DNA of 11,424 bases, from contig CAZPUJ010000260.1 in NCBI GenBank assembly GCA_964589725.1, forward strand, positions 1-11,424. The letters run 5' to 3'. This DNA comes from CAYSHJ01 sp964589725 (GTDB lineage: Bacteria > Planctomycetota > Planctomycetia > Planctomycetales > Planctomycetaceae). Of the stretch, positions 1 through 8,900 are shown in pieces. The number at the start of each line of letters is the position of its first letter. Within the stretch, counting starts at the first letter, position 1. The notes below the pieces were generated by a model that did no database searches, was not told the DNA's origin, and saw nothing but the letters and a program-made list of their open reading frames with translations. The position numbers and the translations under genes are program-made.

Positions 1-1
1 T

Positions 2-3000
2 CAATCCCAGCCGGCTTGCATCCAGACGCTGAAGGCTGCGATAGCTCCGTGTTTTGATCTTCTCTTGCGGCAGTGCGTCGGCGACTGTGACCTCGACACT
101 CTCCTTGTCCACTTCTCCGGAATGGCAGGTGTCCATGAGCAACAGCTTTTTGCGAGCCCGGATGCCATCCAATAAGCTTTCGATGGCCGCGTAAGACAGC
201 CCATCCTTCGCCGGATCCTCGAAGTCGGTGTCGGCGGTCGCAAAGTAGTAGTCCAACTTGGTGTCCAGCAGTCCGTGACCTGCAAAGAAAATGACGACTT
301 CATCGTCCACCCGCGATTGCAGCAGCAGCTTCTTGACCTTGAGAATATTGTCGCGAGTCGCCTCTCGGTCCCAAAATTTCGCGACATGCACCTGGCCGAA
401 GCGATCCGCTTTGCTCTGCAAGAGCTCCGTCAGGTCATGAGCGTCTTTCTGCGCGTAGGTCAGACGATACCGGTGATCACGGTAGTCGGAGACGCCGACG
501 GCTACCACATACAGTTCCGGCGGTGGCGCGGTGGCGTCGCAACGTATTTCCAATGTTTCCCTGATCGATTCCGCGCCCTGGTCATTGAGTGTCGACACCT
601 GGATCGTGTTCTTGCCGGTCGAAAGCTCGATTTGGATGTTCTGTTGCCAGACCTTCACATTCCGGTCGCGAAGCCGGATTCCCTCGGCCCCGTACAACGG
701 TACGCCGTTGACATCGACGTTCACGCGATCCAGCAAACACTCCGAATCGCTGGCCCGGACTCCGAGCTTCAGCAATTTCTCTTGTGTGAAAAAGGGCTGT
801 TGCGACAGCAGGGCGATCTCTGGCAAGTGAAAGTCGCCACCGAGCCTCGCCTCGGTGAAGCCGAGCTTCGTGATCCGCTTTTCGTAGGCGGTGCGATAGG
901 CGTTCACCAATTCGGTGGGAGCAAGCCCGATGTTTGCCAGCACGAGGTCGGGCCGATTGAACTTGAGGTCGAACTGATCGAAGGGCAAAGCGCGGTTTCC
1001 GATCCCAAATGCCACGCTCTTGAGCGCGGCCTTGGGAGCCATGTAGTTCCCTTCGGGTGTGGCCGCTACGGTGCCACGGCCGCAATGGATGAGGGTACAA
1101 ACCTGGCGGCCAGTTTCGACGTTCCACAGCACCGCAGTTTTGTCCAGGCTGGCGATCACTGCCCGTTGACCGCCCATTGAGAATGCGATTGACTGCCCTG
1201 CGCTGGAATGCCCCGGAAAACTCCGTATTTCCGTGCCGGACTGCGCATCCCATAGGCGGGCCGTCTTATCCCAACTCCCCGTCAGAATGCGATTGCCAGC
1301 CGGAGAGATGGCGACTGAACTGACCGCGCCGGAATGCCCCTGGAAGATCTGCAACGGTTCCCCGGTCTGAATGTTCCACAGGCGGGCCGTCTTGTCCCAG
1401 CTTCCCGTGAGCACGTGGCTGCCATCCATGGTAAAGGCCACGGATACAACCCTGTCGGCATGTCCCTCGAAGTTTCGCAGGGCTTTGCCGCTGGCCGCGT
1501 CCCAGAGACGAGCCGTATTGTCCCATTGTCCCGTCAACATCGACCGGCCGTCTGGGGAAAAGGCGACCTGACAGAACAGCGGAATGACGAATTCCGTCCG
1601 TCCGGTGTACTCCACCAAGCGGCGGACTTCCTTCCCGGTGACTGCGTCCCACTGGCGGGCTGTGGAGTCGGCACTGCCGGTCAATGCCGATTTCCCGTCG
1701 GGTGAAAGGGCCACCGACACGACGCTGCCCGCGTGCCCGACGAACCGCCGGATTTCCTTGCCGGTCACCGCGTCCCAAAGACGCGCAGTGCAATCGTTGC
1801 CACCTGTCAACACTCTTCGCCCGTCTGAAGAAATGGCGACTGCCGTGATACTGCCAGGATCGTGCTGAAAGCGATGGGTTTCCCTCCCGGTCGCCGCGTC
1901 CCAGAGCCGCGCGGCGCCGTCGTCACCGCCGATCAGCAACCAGCGGCCGTCGCCCGAGAAGACCACGCACTCGACGGACGAAATGCCCTGTCCCTCAAAG
2001 AGCCGTAGTTGGCTACCGGTTTCGATGTCCCAAAGTTGGGCTCTTCCATCATCCATCGATAGTCCGTCTCCTGCGGCGCCGACGAGCACCTGCTTGCCGT
2101 CGAGCGAAACCGCGACAGCCACGGCGCTGCTGCCGTACTGGCGGAAGCTGCGCACCTGGATGCCGCTCTGCGTGTCCCATACACGGACCGTGTTGTTTTG
2201 ATCCGCCGCATCGAGTTGGATCGGAAAGCCTTGATTGCCAGTGACCACCTGCTGGCCATCTGTTGAGAAGACAGCGGAGAACACTCGGCGGGGTGATTCA
2301 TAGACCTGCAATTGGCCGCCGGTTTGGGCGTCCCATCGGCGGGCTGTCTTGTCGAAACTTCCCGTAAGCAACCACTTTCCATTCTGAGAAAACGCGACGG
2401 AGACGACCGGCTCGGAGTGCCCTTCCAGTCGCAGCAGCAGGCGCGCGGTCTGGGCATCCCAGAGGCGGGCCGTCTTGTCGTCGCTACCCGTCATGACCTG
2501 CTGTCCGTCGGATGAGAAGGCGACGGCCGACACACAACCGGCATGCCCCTCGAAGCTCCTTAGGGGCTGACCGGTCTGAGCGTCCCAGAGGCGAGCCCTG
2601 TCGTCACCGCCGCCTGTAAGAACCTGCTTGCCATCCGCTGAGAAGGCGACGGACGTCACCGTGGCGAAGTGCTCGAAGCGGCGGATTTCCCTGCCCGTCG
2701 CTGTCTCCCACAGCCTGGCCGACTGATCGTCGCTGCCGGTCAACACGGCCCGAGCCTCGACTGAGATTGCGACGGACCGGACGGGTCCGGAATGCCCTTC
2801 AAAGCGGCGGATTTCTTTTCCAGTTGACGTATCCCAGAGTCGCGCCGTCTGATCGTCGCTGCCGGTCAGAGCCGTTCGACCATCCCCCGAATACGCAACC
2901 GTGAGGACATTTCTCGAATGTCCCAACTGCACGACCAACTTCGGCCGTTCGTGGAAGGCCACCTGAGCACCCGGCTCCGCCGCACCAGCAGCGTGGGGGC

Positions 3001-3088
3001 TGGCGCTCTCATCTGTCCCCAACTCCACGAAAAGGGGCGTAAGCATTGCCAGCAGAGATAAAACGAATCCACTGCTGCGCGGCATCAT
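2..3088 (-). CDS. WD40-repeat protein with C-terminal caspase-like (peptidase C14) domain, partial: 3' end beyond the window
   Basis: I translated this frame line by line: it is open without a stop from the start to base 2, 1029 codons, and continues off the left edge. A hydrophobic leader (about residues 8-21) suggests export. Fourteen WD-type motifs (RLWDTSTG, RLWETATG, RLWDAQTG and so on) lie between about residues 45 and 675, enough for two seven-blade propellers. A linker with FNRPDLVLANIGL follows, then the caspase-like domain from about residue 859 (LYVVAVGVSDY). Its dyad is His938 in FFAGHG and Cys988 in DTCHSGE. The last third of the protease domain is outside the window. Three in-frame ATGs lie at 3094, 3088 and 3085; AGGAGGG at 3098-3104 is 3 nt from the first but 9 nt from the second, so 3088 is chosen. 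WD40 propellers bind proteins, so they may sense or recruit the substrate; this is inference. It is divergent from the second caspase gene at 3438. Confidence 0.93.
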   Translation of the reverse strand, partial: MMPRSSGFVLSLLAMLTPLFVELGTDESASPHAAGAAEPGAQVAFHERPKLVVQLGHSRNVLTVAYSGDGRTALTGSDDQTARLWDTSTGKEIRRFEGHSGPVRSVAISVEARAVLTGSDDQSARLWETATGREIRRFEHFATVTSVAFSADGKQVLTGGGDDRARLWDAQTGQPLRSFEGHAGCVSAVAFSSDGQQVMTGSDDKTARLWDAQTARLLLRLEGHSEPVVSVAFSQNGKWLLTGSFDKTARRWDAQTGGQLQVYESPRRVFSAVFSTDGQQVVTGNQGFPIQLDAADQNNTVRVWDTQSGIQVRSFRQYGSSAVAVAVSLDGKQVLVGAAGDGLSMDDGRAQLWDIETGSQLRLFEGQGISSVECVVFSGDGRWLLIGGDDGAARLWDAATGRETHRFQHDPGSITAVAISSDGRRVLTGGNDCTARLWDAVTGKEIRRFVGHAGSVVSVALSPDGKSALTGSADSTARQWDAVTGKEVRRLVEYTGRTEFVIPLFCQVAFSPDGRSMLTGQWDNTARLWDAASGKALRNFEGHADRVVSVAFTMDGSHVLTGSWDKTARLWNIQTGEPLQIFQGHSGAVSSVAISPAGNRILTGSWDKTARLWDAQSGTEIRSFPGHSSAGQSIAFSMGGQRAVIASLDKTAVLWNVETGRQVCTLIHCGRGTVAATPEGNYMAPKAALKSVAFGIGNRALPFDQFDLKFNRPDLVLANIGLAPTELVNAYRTAYEKRITKLGFTEARLGGDFHLPEIALLSQQPFFTQEKLLKLGVRASDSECLLDRVNVDVNGVPLYGAEGIRLRDRNVKVWQQNIQIELSTGKNTIQVSTLNDQGAESIRETLEIRCDATAPPPELYVVAVGVSDYRDHRYRLTYAQKDAHDLTELLQSKADRFGQVHVAKFWDREATRDNILKVKKLLLQSRVDDEVVIFFAGHGLLDTKLDYYFATADTDFEDPAKDGLSYAAIESLLDGIRARKKLLLMDTCHSGEVDKESVEVTVADALPQEKIKTRSYRSLQRLDASRLGL

Positions 3089-3097
3089 AAACATAAA

Positions 3098-3104
3098 CCC
3101 TCCT
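3098..3104 (-). promoter_or_regulatory. Strong Shine-Dalgarno of the WD40-caspase gene
   Basis: The minus strand reads AGGAGGG just upstream of ATG TTT ATG ATG. It is only 3 nt from the ATG at 3094, but 9 nt from the ATG at 3088 and 12 nt from the one at 3085. The spacing favours the second ATG. Confidence 0.75.
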
Positions 3105-3123
3105 AATCTTTCTGGTCGCGCTA

Positions 3124-3153
3124 AGGATACGGCGGCGCCGCATTTTGGCTCAA
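3124..3153 (-). promoter_or_regulatory. Possible sigma70-type promoter for the WD40-caspase gene
   Basis: On the minus strand TTGAGC (3148-3153) is followed after 18 nt by TATCCT (3124-3129); each matches its consensus hexamer at 4 of 6 positions. Transcription would begin near 3117, leaving a leader of about 25-30 nt that contains the Shine-Dalgarno. This is a match by eye only, and planctomycete promoters are not well defined. Confidence 0.25.
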
Positions 3154-3170
3154 CGTCGATTTGGGGAGCC

Positions 3171-3295
3171 GGGGTCAGGTGTTCTGATTTCTGTTTTGGC
3201 CGTTGAACAGTCGTTGACTTCCATCGCAACTCAAACTCCAAACCACGCTTGACTCCGTTTGTGACGCCAAAACAGAAATCAGAACACCTGACCCC
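3171..3295. repeat. Perfect 30-bp inverted repeat with 65-bp spacer (possible REP/MITE-like element)
   Basis: The arm at 3171-3200, beginning GGGGTCAGGT, is the exact reverse complement of the arm at 3266-3295, which ends ACCTGACCCC. The match stops at both ends of each arm. The 65-bp spacer (3201-3265) has no coding potential that I can see. No target-site duplication is visible in the flanks. Termini of the form GGGGTCAGGT...ACCTGACCCC resemble, from memory, dispersed palindromic repeats linked to REP-associated tyrosine transposases (IS200/IS605-related); I could not check this. The element lies between two divergent caspase genes, so it could also act as a long RNA hairpin, a transcription barrier or a binding site. 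Confidence 0.85.
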
Positions 3296-3422
3296 TCGTC
3301 TGATCGGTACCAAATCGCAAAGTGCGTCTTGCAACCCGGGCCGAGTCAACCTCGAATAATCCGCTGGTCTTGGAACGCTGTTGCCGTGTAAAAGTCTCGC
3401 CGGTCCCGCACCCCCCCGGAAC

Positions 3423-3429
3423 GAGAGGA
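3423..3429 (+). promoter_or_regulatory. Shine-Dalgarno deciding the start of the second caspase gene
   Basis: GAGAGGA ends 8 nt before the ATG at 3438. The upstream in-frame TTG at 3381 has no comparable site before it, so the ATG is preferred. Confidence 0.7.
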
Positions 3430-3437
3430 CAAAAACC

Positions 3438-5621
3438 ATGGCCATACTCGCCATCTTGTGTGCACTGGTGGCGGCCACACCCCCGTCGCAACCCTTCTCG
3501 ACGGAGCCTCTCGCCGGCGCGGCGCGCTACGCCCTCCTCGTCGGCTGCACACGCTATCCGCAGTTGCCGGCGGGACACCAACTCGCAGGACCGGGCAACG
3601 ACGTGCTGTTGCTTCGCGATCTGCTCAGCGAAAAGTTTGATTTTCCCACCACCAACATCGTGACGCTTTGCGAAGAGACGGGGCGTGAGCAAGACCGGCC
3701 AACTCGGATGCACATCGAGCGTGAGTTCAAGCGATTGGCAGCGGTGGCCGGTCCGGGGGACCAGGTGGTCATCTTCTTGGCGGGGCACGGCAGCCAGCAG
3801 CCCGATAACAACTCCAGCGATTTCGCGGATTTCGAGCCTGACGGCCTGGACGAGATCTTCTGCCCAGCCGACACGATGGAAGCCACAGACGATAACCCAG
3901 ACCGAGTGCTCAATGCGATCACTGACGACGAGATACGAGTATGGCTCGAGCGCATCCTGGATCGTGGCGCTGCTGTGTGGCTTATCGTGGATGCCTGCCA
4001 TTCGGGAACCATGGGACGTAGTTTCGAGAAAGCGCGGCAAATCCCGGCCGCGCAGCTTGTGAAAGAAGACAAGTTGGACAGAGCAAGGAGACAGGCGGCG
4101 CGGGTTGCAGAAAGATTGCGTGGCGGCAGTCTCGCAGAGCACACCTTAGAGAGACCTCGCTCCAAGAGCGGCAGTCTCGTGGCTCTCTATGCGTCGCAAG
4201 CCGACGAAGTGACCGTCGAAAGGCGCTTCCCGCCGGGCAACTCCGAGGGTAAAAGCTATGGACTGTTGACATATACGCTCAACCAGGTCTTGCGGCAGTC
4301 CATCACGCCGCTCACTTACCGCGAATTGGTTGCGCGCATCCATGGCCGTTATGTGCAAATGGGCCGGACTTTCCCCACCCCGATGCTGGAAGGCGACGCG
4401 CGAGATCGCGAAGTGCTTGGCTTGGGAAAGCAGCCGGGCCGATCGAGTATCGTGCTGAGTCCTCAGGCGGACGGAAAATACAAGATCAATGCCGGTTCGC
4501 TCTATGATGTAACGTCCGGCACGATCCTGGCCGTCTTCCCACCAGTAGGCCAGTCAAAGGACGACGAGCCCGCGGGACACGTCCGCGTTACGTGTGCCGA
4601 TCTGCTTGTGGCCTGCGTCGAGCCGTGCGGCTACGGCACGTTGCCTGCCCCCGCCATGTTGCCCGCCGGAGGGCGCTGTGAAGTAGTCTATGTAGATTAC
4701 GGGCAACGGAAGCTAATGGTGGCGCTGGATCAGCGAACGGAGGCCGGAGAAGCGGTCACGTCCGACGACCGACAGCGTCTGCAGGACGAGCTGCAACGCC
4801 TCGCAAAAAAACCACAATCGCTCTTCGACGACGGGGAAGATCCAGGACAAGCGGATTGGTTGGTACGTGTGCAACCTACGGAGCTCCGACCGTACAACGT
4901 CGTGTTGGTCCCCGCCGCCGGTTGGAGGAACGCGGGCGCCGCTGATTCTCCTGAGTTTGGACCGGTGCCCCTTGACGGCCGCATCGGCACTTGGCTCGAG
5001 GAGCGACTGGCTCGTGTGGCTCGGGCCACCAACCTGTTGCGTCTAGCCGAAGCCGCGCGGGTGGAGCATGACCGCGGCGTTTTGGGCATCGATGTGGACG
5101 TCCAGTTGCTGCAATTCAACGACGAGAGTGATCTGGCGGGAAAGGTAGTCTCCTGGGAGAGCGACGGGATGGCCCTGAACGTCGGCGACATCATCGCGCT
5201 GAGGGTGCATAACAAAGGCCGAGCGCGCGTTGACGCCAGTTTTTTGTTTGTGGACAGCAGCTTCGGGATCGATTTGTACTTCCCGGAAACCGGATTGATC
5301 GGCGACAACCGTCTCTCAGCAGGAGCGACCCTGACCACGCCCAAAGCCAGGGTCACGAGCGCTACGCTCGGGCTTGAGCACATGATTGCCATCATTATTA
5401 AAGCCAAGCCCGAACAATCCCCGGTCGATTTTAGCTTCCTGACCCAACCGCCGCTTGAGCGGGCTCGCGGTGGCCCCTCCCGGTTCGCGGCGCCGGGATC
5501 GCCCCTCGAGCAACTTCTAGAAAACGCGGTCCATGGAGCGGGAACGAGACGAGGGGGTGATAAACAATCGGTCGCCGATTATGAGTTCCGCGTTTTCTCC
5601 TGGCGTACCAAAGAGCACTAG
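3438..5621 (+). CDS. Caspase-like (peptidase C14) protein with DUF4384-like C-terminal region, probably exported
   Basis: The protein has 727 residues. A short hydrophobic N-terminus (MAILAILCALVAA) looks like a signal peptide with a weak n-region. The caspase-like domain runs from about residue 28 (ARYALLVGCTRYPQL) to about 330 (PTPMLEGDARDREVLG). The catalytic dyad is visible as His117 in LAGHGSQ and Cys187 in VDACHSGT. The Asp two residues before the Cys is typical of metacaspase/orthocaspase-type enzymes, which cut after Arg or Lys; basic P1 preference here is inference. A middle region (about 335-430, with SLYDVTSGTILAVFPP) is usual in bacterial caspase-family proteins. Residues about 558-656 (LNVGDIIALRVHN, then FLFVDSSFGIDLYFPE) resemble DUF4384. 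The start at 3438 rests on GAGAGGA 8 nt upstream; the same frame is open from a TTG at 3381. It is divergent from the WD40 caspase and convergent with the CHAT gene side. Its last 105 bp overlap the small minus-strand ORF. Confidence 0.93.
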   Translation: MAILAILCALVAATPPSQPFSTEPLAGAARYALLVGCTRYPQLPAGHQLAGPGNDVLLLRDLLSEKFDFPTTNIVTLCEETGREQDRPTRMHIEREFKRLAAVAGPGDQVVIFLAGHGSQQPDNNSSDFADFEPDGLDEIFCPADTMEATDDNPDRVLNAITDDEIRVWLERILDRGAAVWLIVDACHSGTMGRSFEKARQIPAAQLVKEDKLDRARRQAARVAERLRGGSLAEHTLERPRSKSGSLVALYASQADEVTVERRFPPGNSEGKSYGLLTYTLNQVLRQSITPLTYRELVARIHGRYVQMGRTFPTPMLEGDARDREVLGLGKQPGRSSIVLSPQADGKYKINAGSLYDVTSGTILAVFPPVGQSKDDEPAGHVRVTCADLLVACVEPCGYGTLPAPAMLPAGGRCEVVYVDYGQRKLMVALDQRTEAGEAVTSDDRQRLQDELQRLAKKPQSLFDDGEDPGQADWLVRVQPTELRPYNVVLVPAAGWRNAGAADSPEFGPVPLDGRIGTWLEERLARVARATNLLRLAEAARVEHDRGVLGIDVDVQLLQFNDESDLAGKVVSWESDGMALNVGDIIALRVHNKGRARVDASFLFVDSSFGIDLYFPETGLIGDNRLSAGATLTTPKARVTSATLGLEHMIAIIIKAKPEQSPVDFSFLTQPPLERARGGPSRFAAPGSPLEQLLENAVHGAGTRRGGDKQSVADYEFRVFSWRTKEH

Positions 5622-5951
5622 TGGTGTTAATACGGGCCGATCAGCTTGGTTTTCGTTTCGTGCCGTCGGTCTTCTTACTTCGGCCGCGCCGAACGTAATC
5701 ACGAGCACAATTCCCGTGATCCAGCCGATCAGAAGCCCAACGCCTCGGCCAACTAACTCGGTTCGATTATTGGCTGGCAAAAACGTCCCAGTCACACCAG
5801 CAAAAATGCTACCAAAGATGCAGAGCTGCTCCAATTGAGCGAGTGTGACTTGGCGGAGCCTGTTCCAAAAAGAGAACTGGCTCCGAGCGCCTCGACTCGA
5901 ACCTCGTGAAACGACATTGGTCGCGAGGTGGCTGTCCCATTCTTTCAACAC
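5517..5951 (-). CDS. Small hypothetical protein with two predicted membrane helices
   Basis: The ORF encodes 144 residues from a GTG at 5951. I do not recognise the family. Two hydrophobic segments are visible, about residues 43-59 (LCIFGSIFAGVTGTFLP) and 70-90 (GVGLLIGWITGIVLVITF), followed by a basic stretch (EVRRPTARNENQADR) that would face the cytoplasm. The GTG lies 12 nt after the CHAT gene stop on the same strand and lacks a clear Shine-Dalgarno, which fits translational coupling. Its 3' end runs 105 bp antisense into the end of the caspase gene, which is unusual. The third-position base choice is mixed, less GC-biased than in the large genes. It could be a membrane partner of the CHAT protease, or a spurious or horizontally acquired ORF. 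Confidence 0.5.
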   Translation of the reverse strand: MLKEWDSHLATNVVSRGSSRGARSQFSFWNRLRQVTLAQLEQLCIFGSIFAGVTGTFLPANNRTELVGRGVGLLIGWITGIVLVITFGAAEVRRPTARNENQADRPVLTPLVLFGTPGENAELIIGDRLFITPSSRSRSMDRVF

Positions 5952-5963
5952 GCTGTTAGATCG

Positions 5964-8900
5964 CTACCGCCAGTCGCCGCTCAGGGAAAAGGCGGCCCAG
6001 TAGTGGGGCGAGGTACGTTGCCCCGGCGATTTCGAATCGGTCGTCGCAGCGCCGCCCGTGTTGAGCATCCAGAGTTGGGCTTCGCGGAGTGCCTCCAGCC
6101 GGGTGAGTTTCTTGTCCCACAGGTTCGCGTAGAAGCGCTGCATGAGCAGATTGGTTTTCTCATCGGAGACCGTCCATAAGCTCGCGACGGTCGCGCCGAC
6201 GCCCGCAGTCTGTAACGCGCGCTGCAGGCCGAACGATCCTTCACCCGTTAGCACTTCTCCGAGACCCGTTTCGCATCCGGAGAGCACCGCGATGTCGACG
6301 ATTCGTAGATCCATTGTCGATAACTCCATCGCCGTCAGAATTCCGTTGTCGCCGTCACCGACGCCGCCAACGTTCGCGCCGGCCATCGCCAGCCCGTTCA
6401 GTACTCCGACATCAAAGACTGAGACGCGGTCGCTCGCCTTCGCCGCAGGGTTCATGCGCGACTCGATTTCGGGGGCCGACTTGTTCGGCCGCGCGAAGAA
6501 TCCGTGTGTGGCGATGTGCAGCCAGCGGTGGCGCGGCACCTCTCGCCGGAACGCCTCTTCGGTGGCGGCGGCCTTGCCGAGCAGAAGAACCTCGCCAGCG
6601 GGAAAGCTTCGCTGGAATTGATTGCGGAGGGCCTGAACTTCGGCGGCGGTGCCTTTCAGCGGGCTGAACTTTCCGCTGTGGACTTGCCCTATGCCGGCTT
6701 CGGAAGCGGACGGCGTACCGGCGTCATAGTCGACGTCGCCCACCAGGAGTAACGCCTCCTCGGGCCGGCCGATGTCACAATCCGGCGGACGGCCCGCGGC
6801 AAACATCACCGGCATGAGTTGCGGCACGGCAACCAGACCAATCGAGAAGTCTTCAATGAGATAGCGTCCCGACTTCCGTCCCGGAAGCAAGCTCCAGGGA
6901 AGTCGCGTGAGCACTGTGTCCGGCGAAATCAACACGGTGTTGCAATCGTCCAAATGAGCCCATAGCGGCGACCAGACGAGTTTGCCAACCGTGGCCGCCC
7001 AGTCGGTCTTTCCCTTGTTCGGACGAAAGCCCTGCGATTGTTGCAGCTTGGTGACTGCCTCGGTGATGGGAGCCATCTCTCCGAGATCGACGCAAGCGAC
7101 GGGCCGGTCGGAGCGGACGATGAAGGCGATACAGCGATCGCGTTTGACGAGTTGCAGTACGCCGTCCTGGTTCTCGAAGGCTGTTTGCGAAAACGACAAG
7201 AAGTCGATAAGAGCCGTCTGGGGTGGAATGACACGCTGTACGCCGGCCATCGACACCTCAATCTGTCGGCCGCCATGCAGTTTGCTCGTCTCGATCGCGA
7301 GCTGTTCTTCGAGGGTCTCTTTGCGCATGTTAAGATTGAAAATCTCGCGGACGCGCTCTTCGCGGTCTGCGACCCCGGGGACGTGCAGCATGAGCGTCGA
7401 GAGGCTCCGGCCGATTTGCTGAAGCTCGGTGATGAGCGGCAAACTTTCGTCGCCGGCATGCCGACGGTCGCGCCATTGCGCTATTGCGACCGCACCTTTC
7501 CAGGAAAGGACGTGCGGATAGAGCAACTCGGCGGCACTCGAACTCGATGGCAACGACAGATACAGGTCGAACATATTCCGCATGATCATCAATTGTGCCA
7601 GCCGCTGGTGTTCGGACGAAAAGGGACTCGTCATCTCCATTCGTAGCTGCGCCAGGCGGAGCCCGCGCTTGAGCATCGGCTCGGCCGTCTTCCAGGCGCC
7701 CGCCGCAAGATGTGCTGTTCCCCCGATGCCCAGCAAATCGATCCACTCGGGATGGTCCGGAGGGAACCCGGAATATCCGCGGATCGCATCTTCGATCAAC
7801 CGGCAGGCTTCCTCGCAGTCGCCGCAAGACAACATGGTTTGGGCAAGGCCGACTTTGGCAGTGGCAGTTGCGTAGTCGACGGGCCCGCCATGCTCTTCGA
7901 TCAACCGAATCGCCTCTCGATAGTTTCGCTCGGCCTCTTCGAACTTTCCTTGACTCTGGTAGAGCAGCGCCAGCCTGCGGCGGATTTTCGCCGCCGCGAG
8001 CGAATCGGGGCCGGAGGTCTTTTCGACGGTTGCGAGTGCGTTCTTGAAGAGCGGCTCCGCGCGGTCGGGATCGTCCACGCCCAAATAGCAGTACGCGAGC
8101 TGACTCACGACCTCCGCCGTCTGCAGATGCTCTTCGCCCAGGATCTTGCGGCGGATTTCCCGCGCCCGAAGCAGGTAGGGTTCCGCGAGGCCGAAGTCGT
8201 TCATGGCAATATACGCTCGGGCTAGGCGTTCTAATGCGTCGGCGGCAGGTAGGCTGATCTGGCCGCATGATGTCTCGGCGATGCGCAGGCAATGCAGTCG
8301 AATCTCCCGGGCGGGTCCGGTGTTGGTACTCAGTTCGTATAACTCGGCCAGGTTGTTCATCACCTTGGCGGTTACGGGATGATCGTCGCCAAGAGCCTCT
8401 AGACAGACGGCGCGGCTGTCCATCAAGTCGCTTTCGGCCTGACGCAATTGACCTGCATCCAAGCGCATTTTTCCGAGTGCGTTGCACGCGCTGGCGGTCG
8501 CCAGATGTTTGTCCCCGGCGAGCTCGCGGAAGACTTCCAGGCTTTTGACGAGAAGCGGCTCCGCCTCGGCGAACTTCCCTTGCTTGCCGTACATTGCGCC
8601 CAGCACCTTCATGGTGTTCGCGGTTGCGAGATGCTCGCCTCCGAAAAGATCGCGCTGCTGCCGGAGCGCGGCAATCAGGATCGGCTCCGCCTCGGCAAAG
8701 TTACCCCGTTCGGAAAAAATTCTCCCCACTTCTGCGCGGGCTGCGATCGCGTCGGGATGGCTCGGACCGGTTGTCGCCACGTAGATTTCAAGAATCTTGC
8801 GAAGCGGATCTTCCGCATGAGCAAGATTGCCTGTCGCTTCGTTGAATCGCGCCAGCATCCGCAGGCAGTCAATCGTCTGAGGATGCAGCACGCCTTTGAC

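Noticed and set aside
275..1180. Long plus-strand open frame of 301 codons
   Set aside because: It is antisense to the linker and caspase region of the WD40-caspase gene, whose frame has clear WD40 and C14 motifs. The antisense translation has no recognisable domain.
582..1253. Minus-strand frame of 223 codons, with similar fragments at 1266-1793 and 1933-2457
   Set aside because: These are shifted frames of the WD40-caspase gene. I checked the main frame line by line and it has no stop, so there is no need for a frameshift or split gene.
3279..4142. Minus-strand frame of 287 codons
   Set aside because: It is antisense to the second caspase gene, including its catalytic His and Cys region, and its translation is not protein-like.
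5616..5623. Palindrome CACTAGTG around the stop codon of the second caspase gene
   Set aside because: An 8-bp palindrome is expected by chance several times in a window of this length.
7330..8487. Minus-strand frame of 385 codons inside the TPR region
   Set aside because: It is a shifted frame of the TPR-CHAT gene, very Arg-rich, caused by GC-rich codon structure.
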